Source: Betaproteobacteria bacterium (lineage in GTDB: Bacteria > Pseudomonadota > Gammaproteobacteria > Burkholderiales > WYBJ01). From it: 64,000 nt of DNA. The translations under genes were made by a program, and so were the position numbers. The notes beneath the pieces were generated by a model. It saw nothing but the letters and a program-made list of their open reading frames with translations, ran no database searches and was not told where the DNA came from. The stretch covers positions 22,230-86,229 of the forward strand of contig WHTS01000015.1 of the NCBI GenBank assembly GCA_009377585.1, in the 5' to 3' direction. Positions 21,074-31,638 of this stretch are shown piece by piece. Numbering within the stretch: the first letter of the stretch is position 1; the number at the start of each line of letters is the position of its first letter.

Positions 21074-21189
21074 TATTGATCGTTCCGTATTGGACGACAG
21101 TCCAATACGGACGCGACGCTCCCCTCTCCCCCCGGGAGAGGGGTTGGGGGTGAGGGACGAGCGTGACATGAAATAGGGAACGCTCGATA
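21074..21189 (+). repeat. MITE-like element, copy 2 (116 bp)
   Basis: Nearly identical to the copy at 19762-19878 but in the opposite orientation. It has the same TATTGATCG start, the same CGCTCGATA end, the TTGGAC/GTCCAA palindrome and the CCCTCTCCC/GGGAGAGGGG hairpin. It ends nine bases before the stop codon of the luciferase-like monooxygenase gene. Confidence 0.85.
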
Positions 21190-21198
21190 AACCGCCTG

Positions 21199-22149
21199 TC
21201 AGCGGAAGCTCGGAATGACCTGCGTTGCCACCAGCTCCATCTGACGGTACGCATCCTGCTCGTCCTTGGCGAGGAACGCGAGGTTGATGTGCCGTACGCC
21301 GGCGTCGATGCGATCCTGGATTCCCTTGATGCAGTCCTGAACGGTGCCGGTAAGGCACAATCCCTTGGCGACGTCCTCGGCGCTGCGCTGGGCCGTGGCG
21401 TACTTGCCGAGATTCTTCACCGCCACTGCCAGAGCTTCCCTGCGATCCTCCGAGATCGAGGTCGGCTGCGCGACGCCGAAGCGGAAATTCGCCAAGTCGC
21501 GTCCCGCAGCCTGGGCCTCCGTGCGTATCGTCTCGTTGCTTTCTTTCAGGCGCCGCACGGTGAAGAGATAGGGATACCAGCCGTCGCCCAGCGTCGCGGC
21601 GCGCTTCATGGCGGCGTCGCTTCGACCTGCGATCCAGATCGGCGGACAGGGCTTCTGCACCGGCTGCGGCAGCAGGGTTGCATCCTCGAACTGATAGAAC
21701 TCGCCCTTGTGCGTCACGTGCTGCTCGGTCCATAGCCGGCGCAGCAGCGGCAGCATCTCGTTGGTGCGCCGCCCGCGCGTTTCCACCGGCACGTTGAGGA
21801 TGTCGTATTCGATGCGCGTGCTGCGCTGGCCGCTGATGCCGATGCCGAAATCGAGCCGGCCATTGGCGATGCGGTCGACCGTGGCGACGAGCTTCGCCAG
21901 CATCACCGGATGGTAGAGCGGCGCGATCACGATTCCGCTCATGACCCGCACTTGCCGGGTCGCCGCGGCTGCCGCCGCCAGCACCGGCAGCGACAGGATG
22001 CGCGGAATCGGCGGGTTGCCGTCCTGGACGTGCTCGCCGGCAACGAGCCGATCGTAGCCGAATGCTTCGGCCCGTTGTGCGAACTCCGCGACATGATGCG
22101 GCTCGGCCTGATTCAGCGAGCAACCGAAGGTGATCGTAGCAGTGGCCAT
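21199..22149 (-). CDS. LLM class F420/FMN-dependent oxidoreductase
   Basis: This 316-aa protein has the luciferase-like TIM-barrel pattern: AFGYDRLVAGEHV near residues 32-44, VRVMSGIVIAPLYHP, RLDFGIGISG, and PCPPIWIAGRSDAAMKRAA in the C-terminal half. These enzymes are flavin-dependent monooxygenases or F420-dependent reductases; substrate and cofactor cannot be told from the sequence. The ATG at 22149 is chosen because GGAGGAAAG lies just upstream, although an in-frame ATG exists seven codons earlier. It is divergent from the broken hydrolase gene, with 220 bp between them. Confidence 0.85.
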   Translation of the reverse strand: MATATITFGCSLNQAEPHHVAEFAQRAEAFGYDRLVAGEHVQDGNPPIPRILSLPVLAAAAAATRQVRVMSGIVIAPLYHPVMLAKLVATVDRIANGRLDFGIGISGQRSTRIEYDILNVPVETRGRRTNEMLPLLRRLWTEQHVTHKGEFYQFEDATLLPQPVQKPCPPIWIAGRSDAAMKRAATLGDGWYPYLFTVRRLKESNETIRTEAQAAGRDLANFRFGVAQPTSISEDRREALAVAVKNLGKYATAQRSAEDVAKGLCLTGTVQDCIKGIQDRIDAGVRHINLAFLAKDEQDAYRQMELVATQVIPSFR

Positions 22150-22369
22150 GGCGCTTTCCTCCACCAGCATGAATCCGGTGGGAAGTCTAGCATCGAAGCA
22201 GCCGTGGCCTCGGCCGCGCGTCGACACGCCCGCTGCCTCGCGGCCAGGCGCTTATCGAAAACCGGATGAGCTCGAAGAAGAGGCATTGCTATTTGCGTGC
22301 AGGAGGGACCCGGTATGCCGAGTCGATGCAATAATCAGGATCTCACCAAGCAAAAGAACGGGAGGCGTC

Positions 22370-23527
22370 ATGTTCTACCCGGGCAACTGGACCGACAGCT
22401 TCGCCGACAACCACCAGTATTCGAATGCAACCCTCATTACCAAGGGCATGGCGCCATGGAATGCCGTGGCGCTGGGCGAGATCGACGAGGTCGTGCAGCG
22501 CCTGCACCAGCGCACGCATTCCGACGACGCCTGGTGGGAAGAGTGGTGCGCCCTCGCGGCCCGGATCGAAGCCTTCGCCGACACCGCGGCGGCTGCAGGC
22601 AGGCACGCCACGGCGGGCAACTGCTATCTGCGCGCAGCCAACTACTACTACACGGCCGAGCGCATGGTGGCTCCGGGCGAGAAGAAGCTCGACACCTATC
22701 GCAAGAGCCTGCGCTGCGCGCACGAAGGCCTCGAGCGCCGTTACCCCAACGTGGAGCGGGTCGACGTCCCCTATGAAGACAGGTCGCTCGCCGCCTATTT
22801 CATGAAGTCGCCGCATGCCAAGGGACGCGCGCCCACGCTGGTCTTGTTCGACGGACTCGACAACTGCAAGGAGATGAGCGTGCTCTTCGCCGGTGTCGAG
22901 CTCGCGTTTCGCGGAATGCATACCCTCGCCATCGACGGACCGGGACAAGGCGAATCGTTGCGGCTGCGAAATATTCCCTCGCGCTATGACTACGAGGCGG
23001 CGGGCACGCCGGCATACGAGTACGTCGCGAGTCGCGCCGACGTGGATCCTGCACGCGTCGCGATCGGCGCATACAGCGCCGGCGGCTACTATGCCCCGCG
23101 CGCTGCCGCGTTCGAGAAGCGCTATGCGGCCTGCATTGCCTGGGGGCCGCACTACGACTATCACGCCAATTGGGAGAAGCGCTGGGCGGCGATGAAGCAG
23201 GATGGCAAGGGCGTCGCGACGTCGCATTTCCAGCTGCCGTGGGTGATGGGGGTCGCGGACATGGATGCGGCGATGTAGAAGCTGAAGAAGTTCACCTTGC
23301 ACGGCGTGGCGGACAAGATCACCTGTCCCATGCTGATCACCATGGGCGCGGAAGACAAGCTGGTGACGCGCGATGTGGCCGAGCAGTTGTACGGTGCCGT
23401 CGGATCGAAGGACAAGACGCTCAAGATTTTCTCGCGCGAGGACGGCGGCTTCGAGCATTGCCAGGCGGACAACCGCCAGGTCGGCATCGACTACGTTGCG
23501 GACTGGCTGGAAGCGCGCTTGAAGTAG
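22370..23527 (+). pseudogene. Alpha/beta hydrolase (DUF1100/dienelactone-hydrolase type) interrupted by an in-frame amber codon
   Basis: The frame opens at an ATG five bases after GGGAGG and codes for a 385-residue alpha/beta hydrolase. A TAG at 23276-23278 interrupts it; the same frame then continues without another stop to 23527. The first part holds IDGPGQGESL and the nucleophile elbow-like GAYSAGGYYAPRA. The second part holds MLITMGAEDKLV and the terminal acid/His region (EHCQADNRQVG), which the catalytic triad needs. The family resembles 2,6-dihydropseudooxynicotine hydrolase-like esterases. A single G/A/C-to-T change in a GAG, AAG or CAG codon would explain the stop, as would a sequencing error. 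If genuine, the truncated product lacks its catalytic His. Confidence 0.75.
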
Positions 23528-23558
23528 TCCCTTTCGCTTTGACCCCGGAGGAGAAGTC

Positions 23559-24136
23559 ATGACGCGATTGATGTCGTCCTGTGCGCTTGCCCTGTCGCTC
23601 GTTGTCAGTGCGGCGGCACTCGGCCAGCCGTTCCCGAATCGGCCGATCCGCATGGTCGTGCCGTTCGAGCCGGGCGGCTCGATGGATGCGGTGGGGCGCT
23701 CCCTGGTCGAGCCTTGGGGGACCAACCTCAAGCAGCAGATCGTGATCGACAATCGCGGTGGCGCGGGCGGAACGGTGGGAACCGCGATCGTCGCCAAGGC
23801 CACACCCGACGGTCATACCATCCTGTACGCCAACCTCGGCCCGCTTTCGATCGGGCCGTCCCTATACCGCAAGCTCGGTTACGACCTGTTCCGGGATCTC
23901 GCACCGGTGTCGCTGGTGGGAATCTCGCCGATCATCCTGTTCGTCTCGACCGCACTGCCTGTGAAGTCGGTGAAACGCTCGTCGCCGCGCTCGCCACACC
24001 GGAGCTGCGCGCGCGGCTCGCGGCTTACAACGTCGAGCCGATCGGCAGCAGCCCGGAGGAGCTCGGCCGCTTTCTTCGCGTCGAGTACGAGAAGTGGAAC
24101 AAGGTGATCAAGAGCGTGGGCATAACGCCGCAATGA
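23559..24136 (+). pseudogene. Tripartite tricarboxylate transporter receptor (TctC/Bug), internally deleted and frameshifted
   Basis: The ATG follows GGAGGAGAAG. The first about 138 codons give a signal peptide and a normal TctC N-terminus (RPIRMVVPFEPGGSMDAVGR, IVIDNRGGAGGTVGT, ATPDGHTILYANLG) up to ALPVKSVK. Then the frame changes and the text jumps to the C-terminal end of the family (ETLVAALATPELRARLAAYN, EELGRFLRVEYEKW, VGITPQ). A normal receptor is about 320 aa; only about 190 codons remain, so roughly 130 codons around 23970 are missing. The product cannot form the two-lobed ligand-binding fold. Confidence 0.8.
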
Positions 24137-24286
24137 TCACGCGCGTCGATTCGATGCGATAGCACTTCACGAGCTGGGCGCTGTTGCTTCATAAAGTCTT
24201 CGGCATCGATAGGGCGCATTGTCCGTGCAACAGCACTAGCGCGGTCAGGCGTCAGTCGGTGCGCGCGCTCGGCAATGACCGCCGAT

Positions 24287-24748
24287 TCATGCTTTGGCCT
24301 GCTGCCTGTTGGTACCGCTCCCGGGCGCCCAAAGCCATCGATAGGCAATGCTGAAGACGAGCCAGTACACGAGACTCAGCACGAGCGTAACGGCCGCTGC
24401 AATGTGGCCTCGATTGAGGAGGAACGGATCGGCGCCGACGAGCGGCCAGAGCACGACCATCAGGATGAGCCAGCATACGAGCGCGAACAACAGCCCGCTG
24501 ACCAGAAAAGACCGGATGGGAATCTTCGGCGCGAGAAATGCGTACAGGTTGCTGCAAATGAAGATACCGAGAACGAGGAAAGCGAGCCAGCCGCAAAAGA
24601 CGTGATTCGGTTCTCCCAGCAGCGCTGCCAGCATCTTGCCGATTTCAACGTTGGGCAGGCCATGAACGGCATTGTTCATGAGCAGCATCGAACCGATCAC
24701 GAGGGTTGCAATCAAACCTGCCGCAGATGCGGCCTTCACCTTTTCCAT
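24287..24748 (-). CDS. Small membrane protein, resembles DUF6789
   Basis: This 153-aa protein has four predicted membrane segments (about residues 8-25, 52-72, 82-104 and 117-139). The pattern MLLMNNAVHGLPNVEIGKMLAALLG followed by WLAFLVLGIFI is reminiscent of DUF6789 proteins, which have no known function. The ATG at 24748 is preceded by GGAGG. It stands alone between the deleted TctC gene and the Wadjet operon, reading away from the latter. The family assignment is from memory of the pattern and is tentative. Confidence 0.65.
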   Translation of the reverse strand: MEKVKAASAAGLIATLVIGSMLLMNNAVHGLPNVEIGKMLAALLGEPNHVFCGWLAFLVLGIFICSNLYAFLAPKIPIRSFLVSGLLFALVCWLILMVVLWPLVGADPFLLNRGHIAAAVTLVLSLVYWLVFSIAYRWLWAPGSGTNRQQAKA

Positions 24749-24986
24749 ATTTGCTTCAGCCTCCGTTTACGCTCACGATTTCGTTGCCCGAGAAAATTTG
24801 ATTTGACCTACCCAGCGAGGTTCCGGTTTTTTGCCACGTCAAAGCAAGTTCGCGGCGGGGCGTACGGAGCCAGCCGGACGAGTGACTACCTGATGGCGCG
24901 CAAACGCCCGCGACCGAGCCTGCGTATCGCCCGCAATCGAGCACGACCACTCCCCGCCGCTTTCACCCTGACGTATCCTTCCTGGC

Positions 24987-26441
24987 GTGACCCTCGACTA
25001 CGCCACCCTCGAAGCGCTGCGCAGCCACCACCCGGCGTGGCGGCTGCTACGCTCGGACCACGCGGCGCTGGTCGCGAGCTTCCTGCACCGGACCTTCGTT
25101 GCCCCGAACGTGCGCGTGATGGCGGCGGCGGATCTCGCCGAAGCGCTCGAAGACACGCTTTTCGCTCTGCGCGAGCGGCTCGGGCCCGATGCGTTTCCGC
25201 GCCCGGCGGCCGAGTACCTGAACGAGTGGGCGAGCCCCGAGCGCGGGTGGCTGCGCAAGTACTATGGTCCGGATTCGGACGAGCCGCTGTTCGATCTTAC
25301 CCCCGCGACCGAAAAGGCCATCGCCTGGCTCGCAATGCTCACCGAGCGCGCCTTCGTCGGCACCGAATCCCGGCTGTTGACGTTGTTCGAGCTGCTGCGC
25401 CAGATGAGTGCGGGCGCGGAGGCGGACCCGGACAAGCGCATCGAGGAGCTGCGCCGGCGTCGCGACGAGATCGACGCGGAGATCGCGCGCGTCGCAGCCG
25501 GTGAGGTGGCGCTGCTCGACGACACGGCGCTCAAGGATCGCTTCCAGCAGTTCATGCAGCTCGCGCGCGAGCTGCTGACCGACTTCCGTGAAGTCGAGGA
25601 CAACTTCCGCCAGCTCGACCGGCGCGTGCGCGAGCGCATCGCGCTGTGGGAAGGCGGCAAGGGCGCGCTGCTGGAGCGAATCATGGGCGAGCGCGACGCC
25701 ATCGCCGATTCCGATCAGGGCAAGAGCTTCCGCGCATTCTGGGATTTCCTCATGTCGAGCCGGCGCCAGGAGGAGCTCTCGGCGCTGCTCGATCGCGTGC
25801 TCGCGTTGGCGCCGATCGCCGATCAGAATCCCGACCCGCGCACTCGGCGCGTGCACTACGACTGGCTCGAGGCCGGCGAGCATACGCAGCGCACCGTCGC
25901 CCAGCTCTCGCAGCAGCTGCGGCGCTTTCTCGACGATCAGGCATGGCTGGAAAACCGTCGTATCATGGACATCCTGCGCGGGATCGAGGCAAGGGCGCTG
26001 GCTTTGCGCGATACGCCGCCGCACGGCGAAACCATGTCGATCGCCGAGTCGTCCGCGGCCATCGAGCTGCCGCTGGAGCGGCCGCTGTACAGCCCGGCGG
26101 TCAAGCCGGTGATCGCCGATATCGCGTTGGAATCGGGCGATGCCGATCTCGATCCCGCGGCGCTCTATGCGCAGGTGGTGGTGGACCGGGCGCAGCTTGC
26201 GCACAACATCCGCCAGGCGCTGCAGGCGCGATCGCAGGTGACGCTGCATGAGCTTGTGCAAGCGCAGCCGCTCGTGCACGGCCTGGCCGAGCTGGTGGCC
26301 TATCTGCAGCTGGGAAGCGAAGCATTCAGGACGGCAGTGGACGAGGACACGACCGAAGTGATCGCCTGGCATGCCGCGGGCCGCGACGGGGTCCAGACCA
26401 CGCGGCAAGCACGCCTGCCGCGCATCATCTTCATGCGTTGA
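24987..26441 (+). CDS. jetA: Wadjet anti-plasmid system protein JetA (DUF3375)
   Basis: This 484-aa protein matches DUF3375 (JetA, the MukF/kleisin-like subunit) in length and character: LRSHHPAWRLLRSDHAALVASFL at the N-terminus, PRPAAEYLNEWA near residue 71, RFFDLTPATEKAIAWL-type text, and a helical C-terminal part. In Wadjet, JetA and JetB bridge the JetC SMC-like ATPase heads. It is the first gene of a tightly packed jetABCD operon; its stop overlaps the region where jetB starts. The start is a GTG with no clear Shine-Dalgarno sequence, and the 238 bp upstream contain no gene that I can support. Confidence 0.9.
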   Translation: MTLDYATLEALRSHHPAWRLLRSDHAALVASFLHRTFVAPNVRVMAAADLAEALEDTLFALRERLGPDAFPRPAAEYLNEWASPERGWLRKYYGPDSDEPLFDLTPATEKAIAWLAMLTERAFVGTESRLLTLFELLRQMSAGAEADPDKRIEELRRRRDEIDAEIARVAAGEVALLDDTALKDRFQQFMQLARELLTDFREVEDNFRQLDRRVRERIALWEGGKGALLERIMGERDAIADSDQGKSFRAFWDFLMSSRRQEELSALLDRVLALAPIADQNPDPRTRRVHYDWLEAGEHTQRTVAQLSQQLRRFLDDQAWLENRRIMDILRGIEARALALRDTPPHGETMSIAESSAAIELPLERPLYSPAVKPVIADIALESGDADLDPAALYAQVVVDRAQLAHNIRQALQARSQVTLHELVQAQPLVHGLAELVAYLQLGSEAFRTAVDEDTTEVIAWHAAGRDGVQTTRQARLPRIIFMR

Positions 26442-26443
26442 CC

Positions 26444-27094
26444 ATGGACGAGATTGCTGCGAGCAGCACGGCACCGGCGGCGAGCCCCGACCTGTCGGCG
26501 CTCGCGGTCACGCTGCTCAAGGGCGTGATGTACCGCGAAAGCGATGAGAAGCTGTGGAGCGCGCTCATGGATCTGCAGGCGCGCGTGCGCGACTACGTGG
26601 CGGTGCTCGGGCTGGATCTCGTGCTCGACGAGGCGGAGGGCTATGCGTTCCTGCGCAGCCGCCCCGATCCCGGCGATGACGAAGCGGCACCGAGGCTGCC
26701 GCGGCTCGTCGCCCGCCGTCCGCTCTCGTTTCCGGTGAGCCTGCTGCTCGCGCTCCTGCGCAAGAAGCTCGCGGAGTTCGATGCGGGCGGCGCCGACACC
26801 CGGCTGATGCTCTCGCGCGACGACATCGTCGAGCTGGTGCGCGTATTCCTGCCGGTGAGCAGCAACGAGGCGAGGCTCATCGATCAGATCGAGACCCATA
26901 TCAACCGGGTGGCGGACCTGGGATTCCTGCGCCGCCTGAAAACCACCAGCGGTCCGCCGAGCTTCGAAGTGCGCCGGATCCTCAAGGCCTTCGTCGACGC
27001 GCAGTGGCTGGCCGAATTCGATGCACGCCTGGCGGTCTATCAGCGCCAGCTCGCCGGGGGCGAGACGCAGACCGAAGGCGCGAACGATGAATGA
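26444..27094 (+). CDS. jetB: Wadjet protein JetB (DUF4194)
   Basis: This 216-aa protein is of the MukE/DUF4194 type, the winged-helix KITE subunit of the Wadjet complex. Typical text includes [53 protein letters not shown] and [23 protein letters not shown]. The ATG at 26444 lies two bases after the jetA stop; an in-frame TTG at 26438 would overlap jetA. Its 3' end overlaps the jetC start by 8 bases, so translation is likely coupled. Confidence 0.9.
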   Translation: MDEIAASSTAPAASPDLSALAVTLLKGVMYRESDEKLWSALMDLQARVRDYVAVLGLDLVLDEAEGYAFLRSRPDPGDDEAAPRLPRLVARRPLSFPVSLLLALLRKKLAEFDAGGADTRLMLSRDDIVELVRVFLPVSSNEARLIDQIETHINRVADLGFLRRLKTTSGPPSFEVRRILKAFVDAQWLAEFDARLAVYQRQLAGGETQTEGANDE

Positions 27095-30000
27095 GCCGCG
27101 CGTGCTCGGTCTCGACTTCGTCGCCGACGACAGCCTGGTCGGCTTTCGCCTCGAGCGTCTCGAAGTATTCAACTGGGGCACCTTCGACAAGCGCGTCTGG
27201 ACCCTTGCGCTCGGCGGCCGCAATGCGCTGCTGACCGGCGACATCGGCTCGGGCAAGTCGACCCTGGTCGATGCCATCACCACGCTGCTCATCCCCGCGC
27301 ACCGGGTGGCCTACAACAAGGCGGCCGGGGCGGAAAGCCGCGAGCGCACGCTGCGCTCCTACGTGCTCGGCCACTACAAATCCGAGCGCAATGAAGTCAC
27401 CGGCGCGGCCAAACCCGTGTCGCTGCGCGATCCCAACAGCTACTCGGCGATCCTGGGCGTGTTCCGCAACGCTGCCTACGACCAGACCGTCACGCTCGCG
27501 CAGGTCTTCTGGATGAAGGAGCCCCAGGGCCAGCCCGAGCGGCTCTACGCGTGCGCGGAACGCGAGCTTTCCATTGCCGAGGACTTCGCCCAATTCGGTA
27601 CCGATATCGCCCAGCTGCGCAGGCGATTGCGTGCGCGCAAGGTCGAGGTCGAAACGACGTTTCCGAAGTATGCGGCGTGGTTCCGGCGCCGCCTCGGCAT
27701 CGAAAACGAGCAAGCCCTGGAGCTCTTCCACCAGACCGTTTCCATGAAATCGGTGGGCAACCTGACCGATTTCGTGCGCGCCCACATGCTCGAGGCGCTC
27801 GACGTGGGGTCTCGCATCGAGGCACTGATCGGACACTTCAACGATCTCAACCGGGCGCACGAGGCCGTGCTCAAGGCCAAGCGCCAGGTCGAGCTGTTGA
27901 CGCCGCTGGTGGCCGATTGCGACCGGCACGGCGAGCTTGCGGCCGAGATCGAGCAGATGCGTGCCTGCCGCGAGGCGTTGAAGCCCTACTTCGCGGGCTT
28001 GAAGCTCGCCTTGCTCGACCGGCGGCTGCAGCTCCTCGCCGAAGATCGCGCGCGCCTAGATGCCCAAAAAGCGCGGCGCGAGGAAGAACGCGATCGGCAA
28101 CGCGCCGACGTGGGTCGGTTGCAGCGCGCCGCGGCCGAGCAGGGCGGCGATCGGCTGGAGCAACTGGCGGGGCAGATACGTGACCAGGAGCGCGAACGCG
28201 ATCGGCGCCGGCAGCGCGCCGATCGCTATGCGGACCTCATGCGAGCGCTCGGCGAGACGGTGGCCGGCGACGAGAGCGTTTTTCTCGCGCAGAAGAACCT
28301 CCTGGGCGAGCGGCGCGAGCGCCTCGGCGACCAGGAAGGCCAGCTGCAGAACCGGATCACCGAATGGGGCGTGTCGCTGCGCGAGGGCAAGCGCGAGCAC
28401 GATGCGCTCAAGGCGGAGATCGCAAGCCTGAAGGCCCGGCGCAACAACATCCCCCTGGCGCAGGTCGCGATGCGCGAGGCCCTGTGTGCTGCCTTGCACC
28501 TCGACGAGGAGGCGATGCCGTTCGCCGGCGAGCTCATCCAGGTGCGCGACGAGGCCGCCGACTGGGAAGGCGCGATCGAGCGTGTGCTGCACAACTTCGG
28601 CCTGTCGCTGCTCGTGCCCGAAGCGCACTACGCCGACGTGGCGGCCTGGGTGGACCGCACGCATCTCGCCGCTCGCCTGGTCTACTTCCGTGTGCGCCCG
28701 CCGCGTGCGGCGGATGCTCCGCAGCCGCATCCCGATTCACTGGTGCGCAGGCTCGCCGTCAAACCCGACTCGGCGTTCTACGGCTGGCTCGAACGCGAGC
28801 TCGGCCATCGCTTCGACTACGCCTGCTGCCAGACGCAGGAGCAGTTCCGGCGCGAGGTGCGCGCGCTTACCCGCGCCGGCCAGGTCAAAGCGCCGGGCGA
28901 GCGGCACGAGAAGGACGACCGGCACCGGCTCGAAGATCGCAGCCGCTACGTGCTGGGCTGGAGCAACACGGCCAAGATCGCCGCGCTGGATTCGCAGCGC
29001 CGAGCGCTGGAGCGGCGCCTGGGCGATATCGCTCACGAGATCGCCCAGGCGCAAGCCGAACAATCGAAGCTGCGCCAGCAGCTCGAAGCGCTGGTTGCGG
29101 CGGCGCAGTTTCAGGATTTCCACGAGATGGATTGGCAGGTCTGCGCGACGACGATCGCTCACCTGCAAGACGAAAAGGCGCGTCTCGAAGCGGCCAGCGA
29201 TGCACTGCGCGAGCTCACTGCCCAGCTCGATTCGGCGCGCGCCACGCTCGCAGCGACCGAACAGGCGCTGTCGGCGATCGACAAGGAACTGGGCAGTGTC
29301 GAAGCCAAGGCCGAAGCCGCGCAGATGCTGCGCGTGGATACCGCGCTGCTGGTGACGGAAATCGCAGACGAGCTGCGTACGCGACTCGAAGCGCTGCGCG
29401 CGCAAGCGCTCGGCGAGCATCAGCTCTCGGTCGAATCCTGCGACAACCGCGAGCGCGACTTGCGCGACGGCTTGCAGACGCGCATGGACGCCGAGGCGAA
29501 ACGGCTGGAGCGCCTCGCGGAGCGCATCATCAAGGCGATGGCAGCCTTCAAGGAGGCCTACAAGCTGGAGACGGCCGAGTTCGATGCGGCCCTCGAAGCG
29601 GCTTTCGAATATCGCGGGCTCCTCGCGCGCCTTGATGCCGACGACCTGCCGCGCTTCGAGGCCCGCTTCAAGGAGCTGCTCAACGTCAACACCATCAACG
29701 AGATCGCCAATTTCAATGCGGTGCTCGCGCGCGAGCGCGAAACGATTCGAGAACGCATCGGGCGCATCAACCAGTCGCTCGATCAGATCGATTACAACCC
29801 CGGGCGCTTCATCGTGCTCGAATCGCAGCCGAGCCTGGATGCGGAGACCCGTGACTTCCAGGCGGATCTGCGGGCATGCACCGAAGGCGCGCTGACCGGC
29901 TCCGACGATGCGCAGTACTCGGAAGTGAAGTTCCTGCAGGTGAAAGCGATCATCGATCGCTTCCGCGGGCGCGAAGGGCTCTCGGAGCTGGACAAGCGCT

Positions 30001-30449
30001 GGAGCGCCAAGGTGACCGACGTGCGCAACTGGTTCCTGTTCGCCGCGAGCGAGCGCTGGCGGGAAGACAGGAGCGAGTACGAGCACTACTCCGACTCGGG
30101 CGGCAAGTCGGGTGGGCAGAAGGAGAAGCTCGCGTACACGATTCTCGCCGCGAGCCTCGCCTATCAGTTCGGGCTCGAATGGGGCGCGGTGCGCTCGCGC
30201 TCGTTTCGCTTCGTCGTGATCGACGAGGCGTTCGGCCGCGGTTCGGACGATTCGGCGCAATACGGGCTGACGCTGTTCCAGAAGATGAATTTGCAGCTCC
30301 TGATCGTCACGCCGCTGCAGAAGATCCACATCATCGAGCCCTTCGTCGCCGCCGTGGGCTTCGTCCACAACGAGGGCGGGCAGGCGTCGATGCTGCGCAA
30401 CCTCACCATCGAGGAGTATCGCGCCCGCCGCGCCGAGTTCGCCGCATGA
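27087..30449 (+). CDS. jetC: Wadjet protein JetC, SMC-like ATPase (COG4913 type)
   Basis: This 1120-aa protein has the layout of a MukB/SMC-like ATPase. A Walker A motif GDIGSGKST lies at residues 51-59 (K57). Long coiled-coil stretches rich in E, R, A and Q follow on each side of a central hinge. An ABC signature [20 protein letters not shown] sits near residue 1004 and a Walker B motif [10 protein letters not shown] near residue 1042. JetC is known to extrude DNA loops and to recognise small circular DNA with JetA and JetB. The ATG overlaps the jetB end, and its stop overlaps the jetD start as ATGA. The intact motifs indicate a working ATPase. Confidence 0.93.
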   Translation: MNEPRVLGLDFVADDSLVGFRLERLEVFNWGTFDKRVWTLALGGRNALLTGDIGSGKSTLVDAITTLLIPAHRVAYNKAAGAESRERTLRSYVLGHYKSERNEVTGAAKPVSLRDPNSYSAILGVFRNAAYDQTVTLAQVFWMKEPQGQPERLYACAERELSIAEDFAQFGTDIAQLRRRLRARKVEVETTFPKYAAWFRRRLGIENEQALELFHQTVSMKSVGNLTDFVRAHMLEALDVGSRIEALIGHFNDLNRAHEAVLKAKRQVELLTPLVADCDRHGELAAEIEQMRACREALKPYFAGLKLALLDRRLQLLAEDRARLDAQKARREEERDRQRADVGRLQRAAAEQGGDRLEQLAGQIRDQERERDRRRQRADRYADLMRALGETVAGDESVFLAQKNLLGERRERLGDQEGQLQNRITEWGVSLREGKREHDALKAEIASLKARRNNIPLAQVAMREALCAALHLDEEAMPFAGELIQVRDEAADWEGAIERVLHNFGLSLLVPEAHYADVAAWVDRTHLAARLVYFRVRPPRAADAPQPHPDSLVRRLAVKPDSAFYGWLERELGHRFDYACCQTQEQFRREVRALTRAGQVKAPGERHEKDDRHRLEDRSRYVLGWSNTAKIAALDSQRRALERRLGDIAHEIAQAQAEQSKLRQQLEALVAAAQFQDFHEMDWQVCATTIAHLQDEKARLEAASDALRELTAQLDSARATLAATEQALSAIDKELGSVEAKAEAAQMLRVDTALLVTEIADELRTRLEALRAQALGEHQLSVESCDNRERDLRDGLQTRMDAEAKRLERLAERIIKAMAAFKEAYKLETAEFDAALEAAFEYRGLLARLDADDLPRFEARFKELLNVNTINEIANFNAVLARERETIRERIGRINQSLDQIDYNPGRFIVLESQPSLDAETRDFQADLRACTEGALTGSDDAQYSEVKFLQVKAIIDRFRGREGLSELDKRWSAKVTDVRNWFLFAASERWREDRSEYEHYSDSGGKSGGQKEKLAYTILAASLAYQFGLEWGAVRSRSFRFVVIDEAFGRGSDDSAQYGLTLFQKMNLQLLIVTPLQKIHIIEPFVAAVGFVHNEGGQASMLRNLTIEEYRARRAEFAA

Positions 30450-31633
30450 GCTGGACGACACCGGGCGATCTCAAGGCCCAGCTGCGGCGCCTGTGGGAGC
30501 GTGGCGAGCTGCTGCGTGACGATGATGCGGCGCGGCCGCGCTTTCCGCTGCGGCTCACGTTGAAAACGCCCGGGTCGGCGGAGCTCGCGACGCAGTTCGA
30601 GGCCGTGCGGGCCTGGATCGCGGAGCTCACCGCGCTCGCGCAGATCCGGATCGAATGGCGCGAGCTTAACCATCGCGTACTGGGCCCGCAGCGCGTGCCG
30701 CTGTCGGTCTGGGTCGACGACCGAGACACGGCGCTCGCTTTCATCGGCAAACGCGCCGAAGCTGCGCGCTACGACGCGCTGCTCGAGTTGGCGCGCGGGC
30801 GACAAGAGGAGCTGCTGCCCTGGCTCGCTCGCCGTCCGCTGCAGGCGCTCGCCCTGGCCGAGGACTTCGAGCGGCTGCTGGGCGTGGTTGCGTGGATCGT
30901 TCGGCATCCGCAGCCCGGCGTGTATCTGCGCCAGGTCGATGTCCGCGGCGTGCACAGCAAGCTCATCGAGCAGAACCGTGGCGTGCTTTCGGAGTGGCTC
31001 GATCTCGTCCTGCCAGCCGCGGCGATCCGCGCCGAACGCTCGGGCAGCGCGCAGTTTTCCGAGCGCTACGGTTTCCTCGGCAAGCCCGTCCGTATCCGTT
31101 TTCGGGTGCTCGACTCGCGCCTCGCCCTGCTTGCCGGGCCGACGTGTCCGGACGTGACGCTGGATGCCGATAGCTTCGCCCGGCTGCAGGCGCCGATAAG
31201 GCGCGCCTTCATCACCGAGAACGAGATCAATTTTCTGGCCTTCCCGCCGGTGGCAGAGGCGATCGTCGTCTTCGGCGCGGGTTACGGCTGGGAGGCGCTC
31301 GGCAAGGCGCGCTGGCTGGAACGCTGCGCTCTGCACTACTGGGGCGACATCGACACGCACGGCTTCGCCATCCTCGACCGGTTGCGCGAACACTTTCCTC
31401 GCGTCGAATCGTTTCTGATGGACCGCGCCACGCTTCTCGCGCACGAAGCGTCGTGGGGCGAGGAAAACGATCCGGTCGTGCACGATCTCGCACGGCTCAC
31501 CGAAGCCGAGCGCGCGCTCTACGACGAGTTGCGCGACAACCGTATCCGCAAAGGCTTGCGCCTGGAGCAGGAGCGGGTCGGGTTCGCCTGGATGAGCGCT
31601 GCGCTCGAAAGGCTCGTGCACGAAAACGATTAA
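30446..31633 (+). CDS. jetD: Wadjet nuclease JetD (DUF3322/DUF2220, Toprim-like)
   Basis: This 395-aa protein contains an N-terminal DUF3322-type region and a C-terminal DUF2220 region. The C-terminal part carries Toprim-like metal-binding residues: [12 protein letters not shown] with glutamates E258 and E260, and [17 protein letters not shown] with D301 and D303. JetD is known to be the topoisomerase VI-like nuclease that cuts plasmids after loop extrusion stalls. Its ATG overlaps the jetC stop. All catalytic residues recognisable by eye are present, so the module looks functional. The last bases are followed directly by a 25-bp inverted repeat. Confidence 0.92.
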   Translation: MSWTTPGDLKAQLRRLWERGELLRDDDAARPRFPLRLTLKTPGSAELATQFEAVRAWIAELTALAQIRIEWRELNHRVLGPQRVPLSVWVDDRDTALAFIGKRAEAARYDALLELARGRQEELLPWLARRPLQALALAEDFERLLGVVAWIVRHPQPGVYLRQVDVRGVHSKLIEQNRGVLSEWLDLVLPAAAIRAERSGSAQFSERYGFLGKPVRIRFRVLDSRLALLAGPTCPDVTLDADSFARLQAPIRRAFITENEINFLAFPPVAEAIVVFGAGYGWEALGKARWLERCALHYWGDIDTHGFAILDRLREHFPRVESFLMDRATLLAHEASWGEENDPVVHDLARLTEAERALYDELRDNRIRKGLRLEQERVGFAWMSAALERLVHEND

Positions 31634-31638
31634 ACAGC

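Noticed and set aside
19762..21189. Composite insertion sequence with its own transposase
   Set aside because: The repeats are too short to code for a protein and the enclosed gene is an oxidoreductase, so only a non-autonomous element is supported.
23276..23278. TAG in the hydrolase as a pyrrolysine codon
   Set aside because: Pyrrolysine is confined to a few methylamine-using archaea and bacteria, the family has no Pyl site here, and no pyl genes are visible.
28737..30461. 574-aa minus-strand frame opposite jetC
   Set aside because: Low-complexity composition, no motif, and entirely within the conserved ATPase gene.
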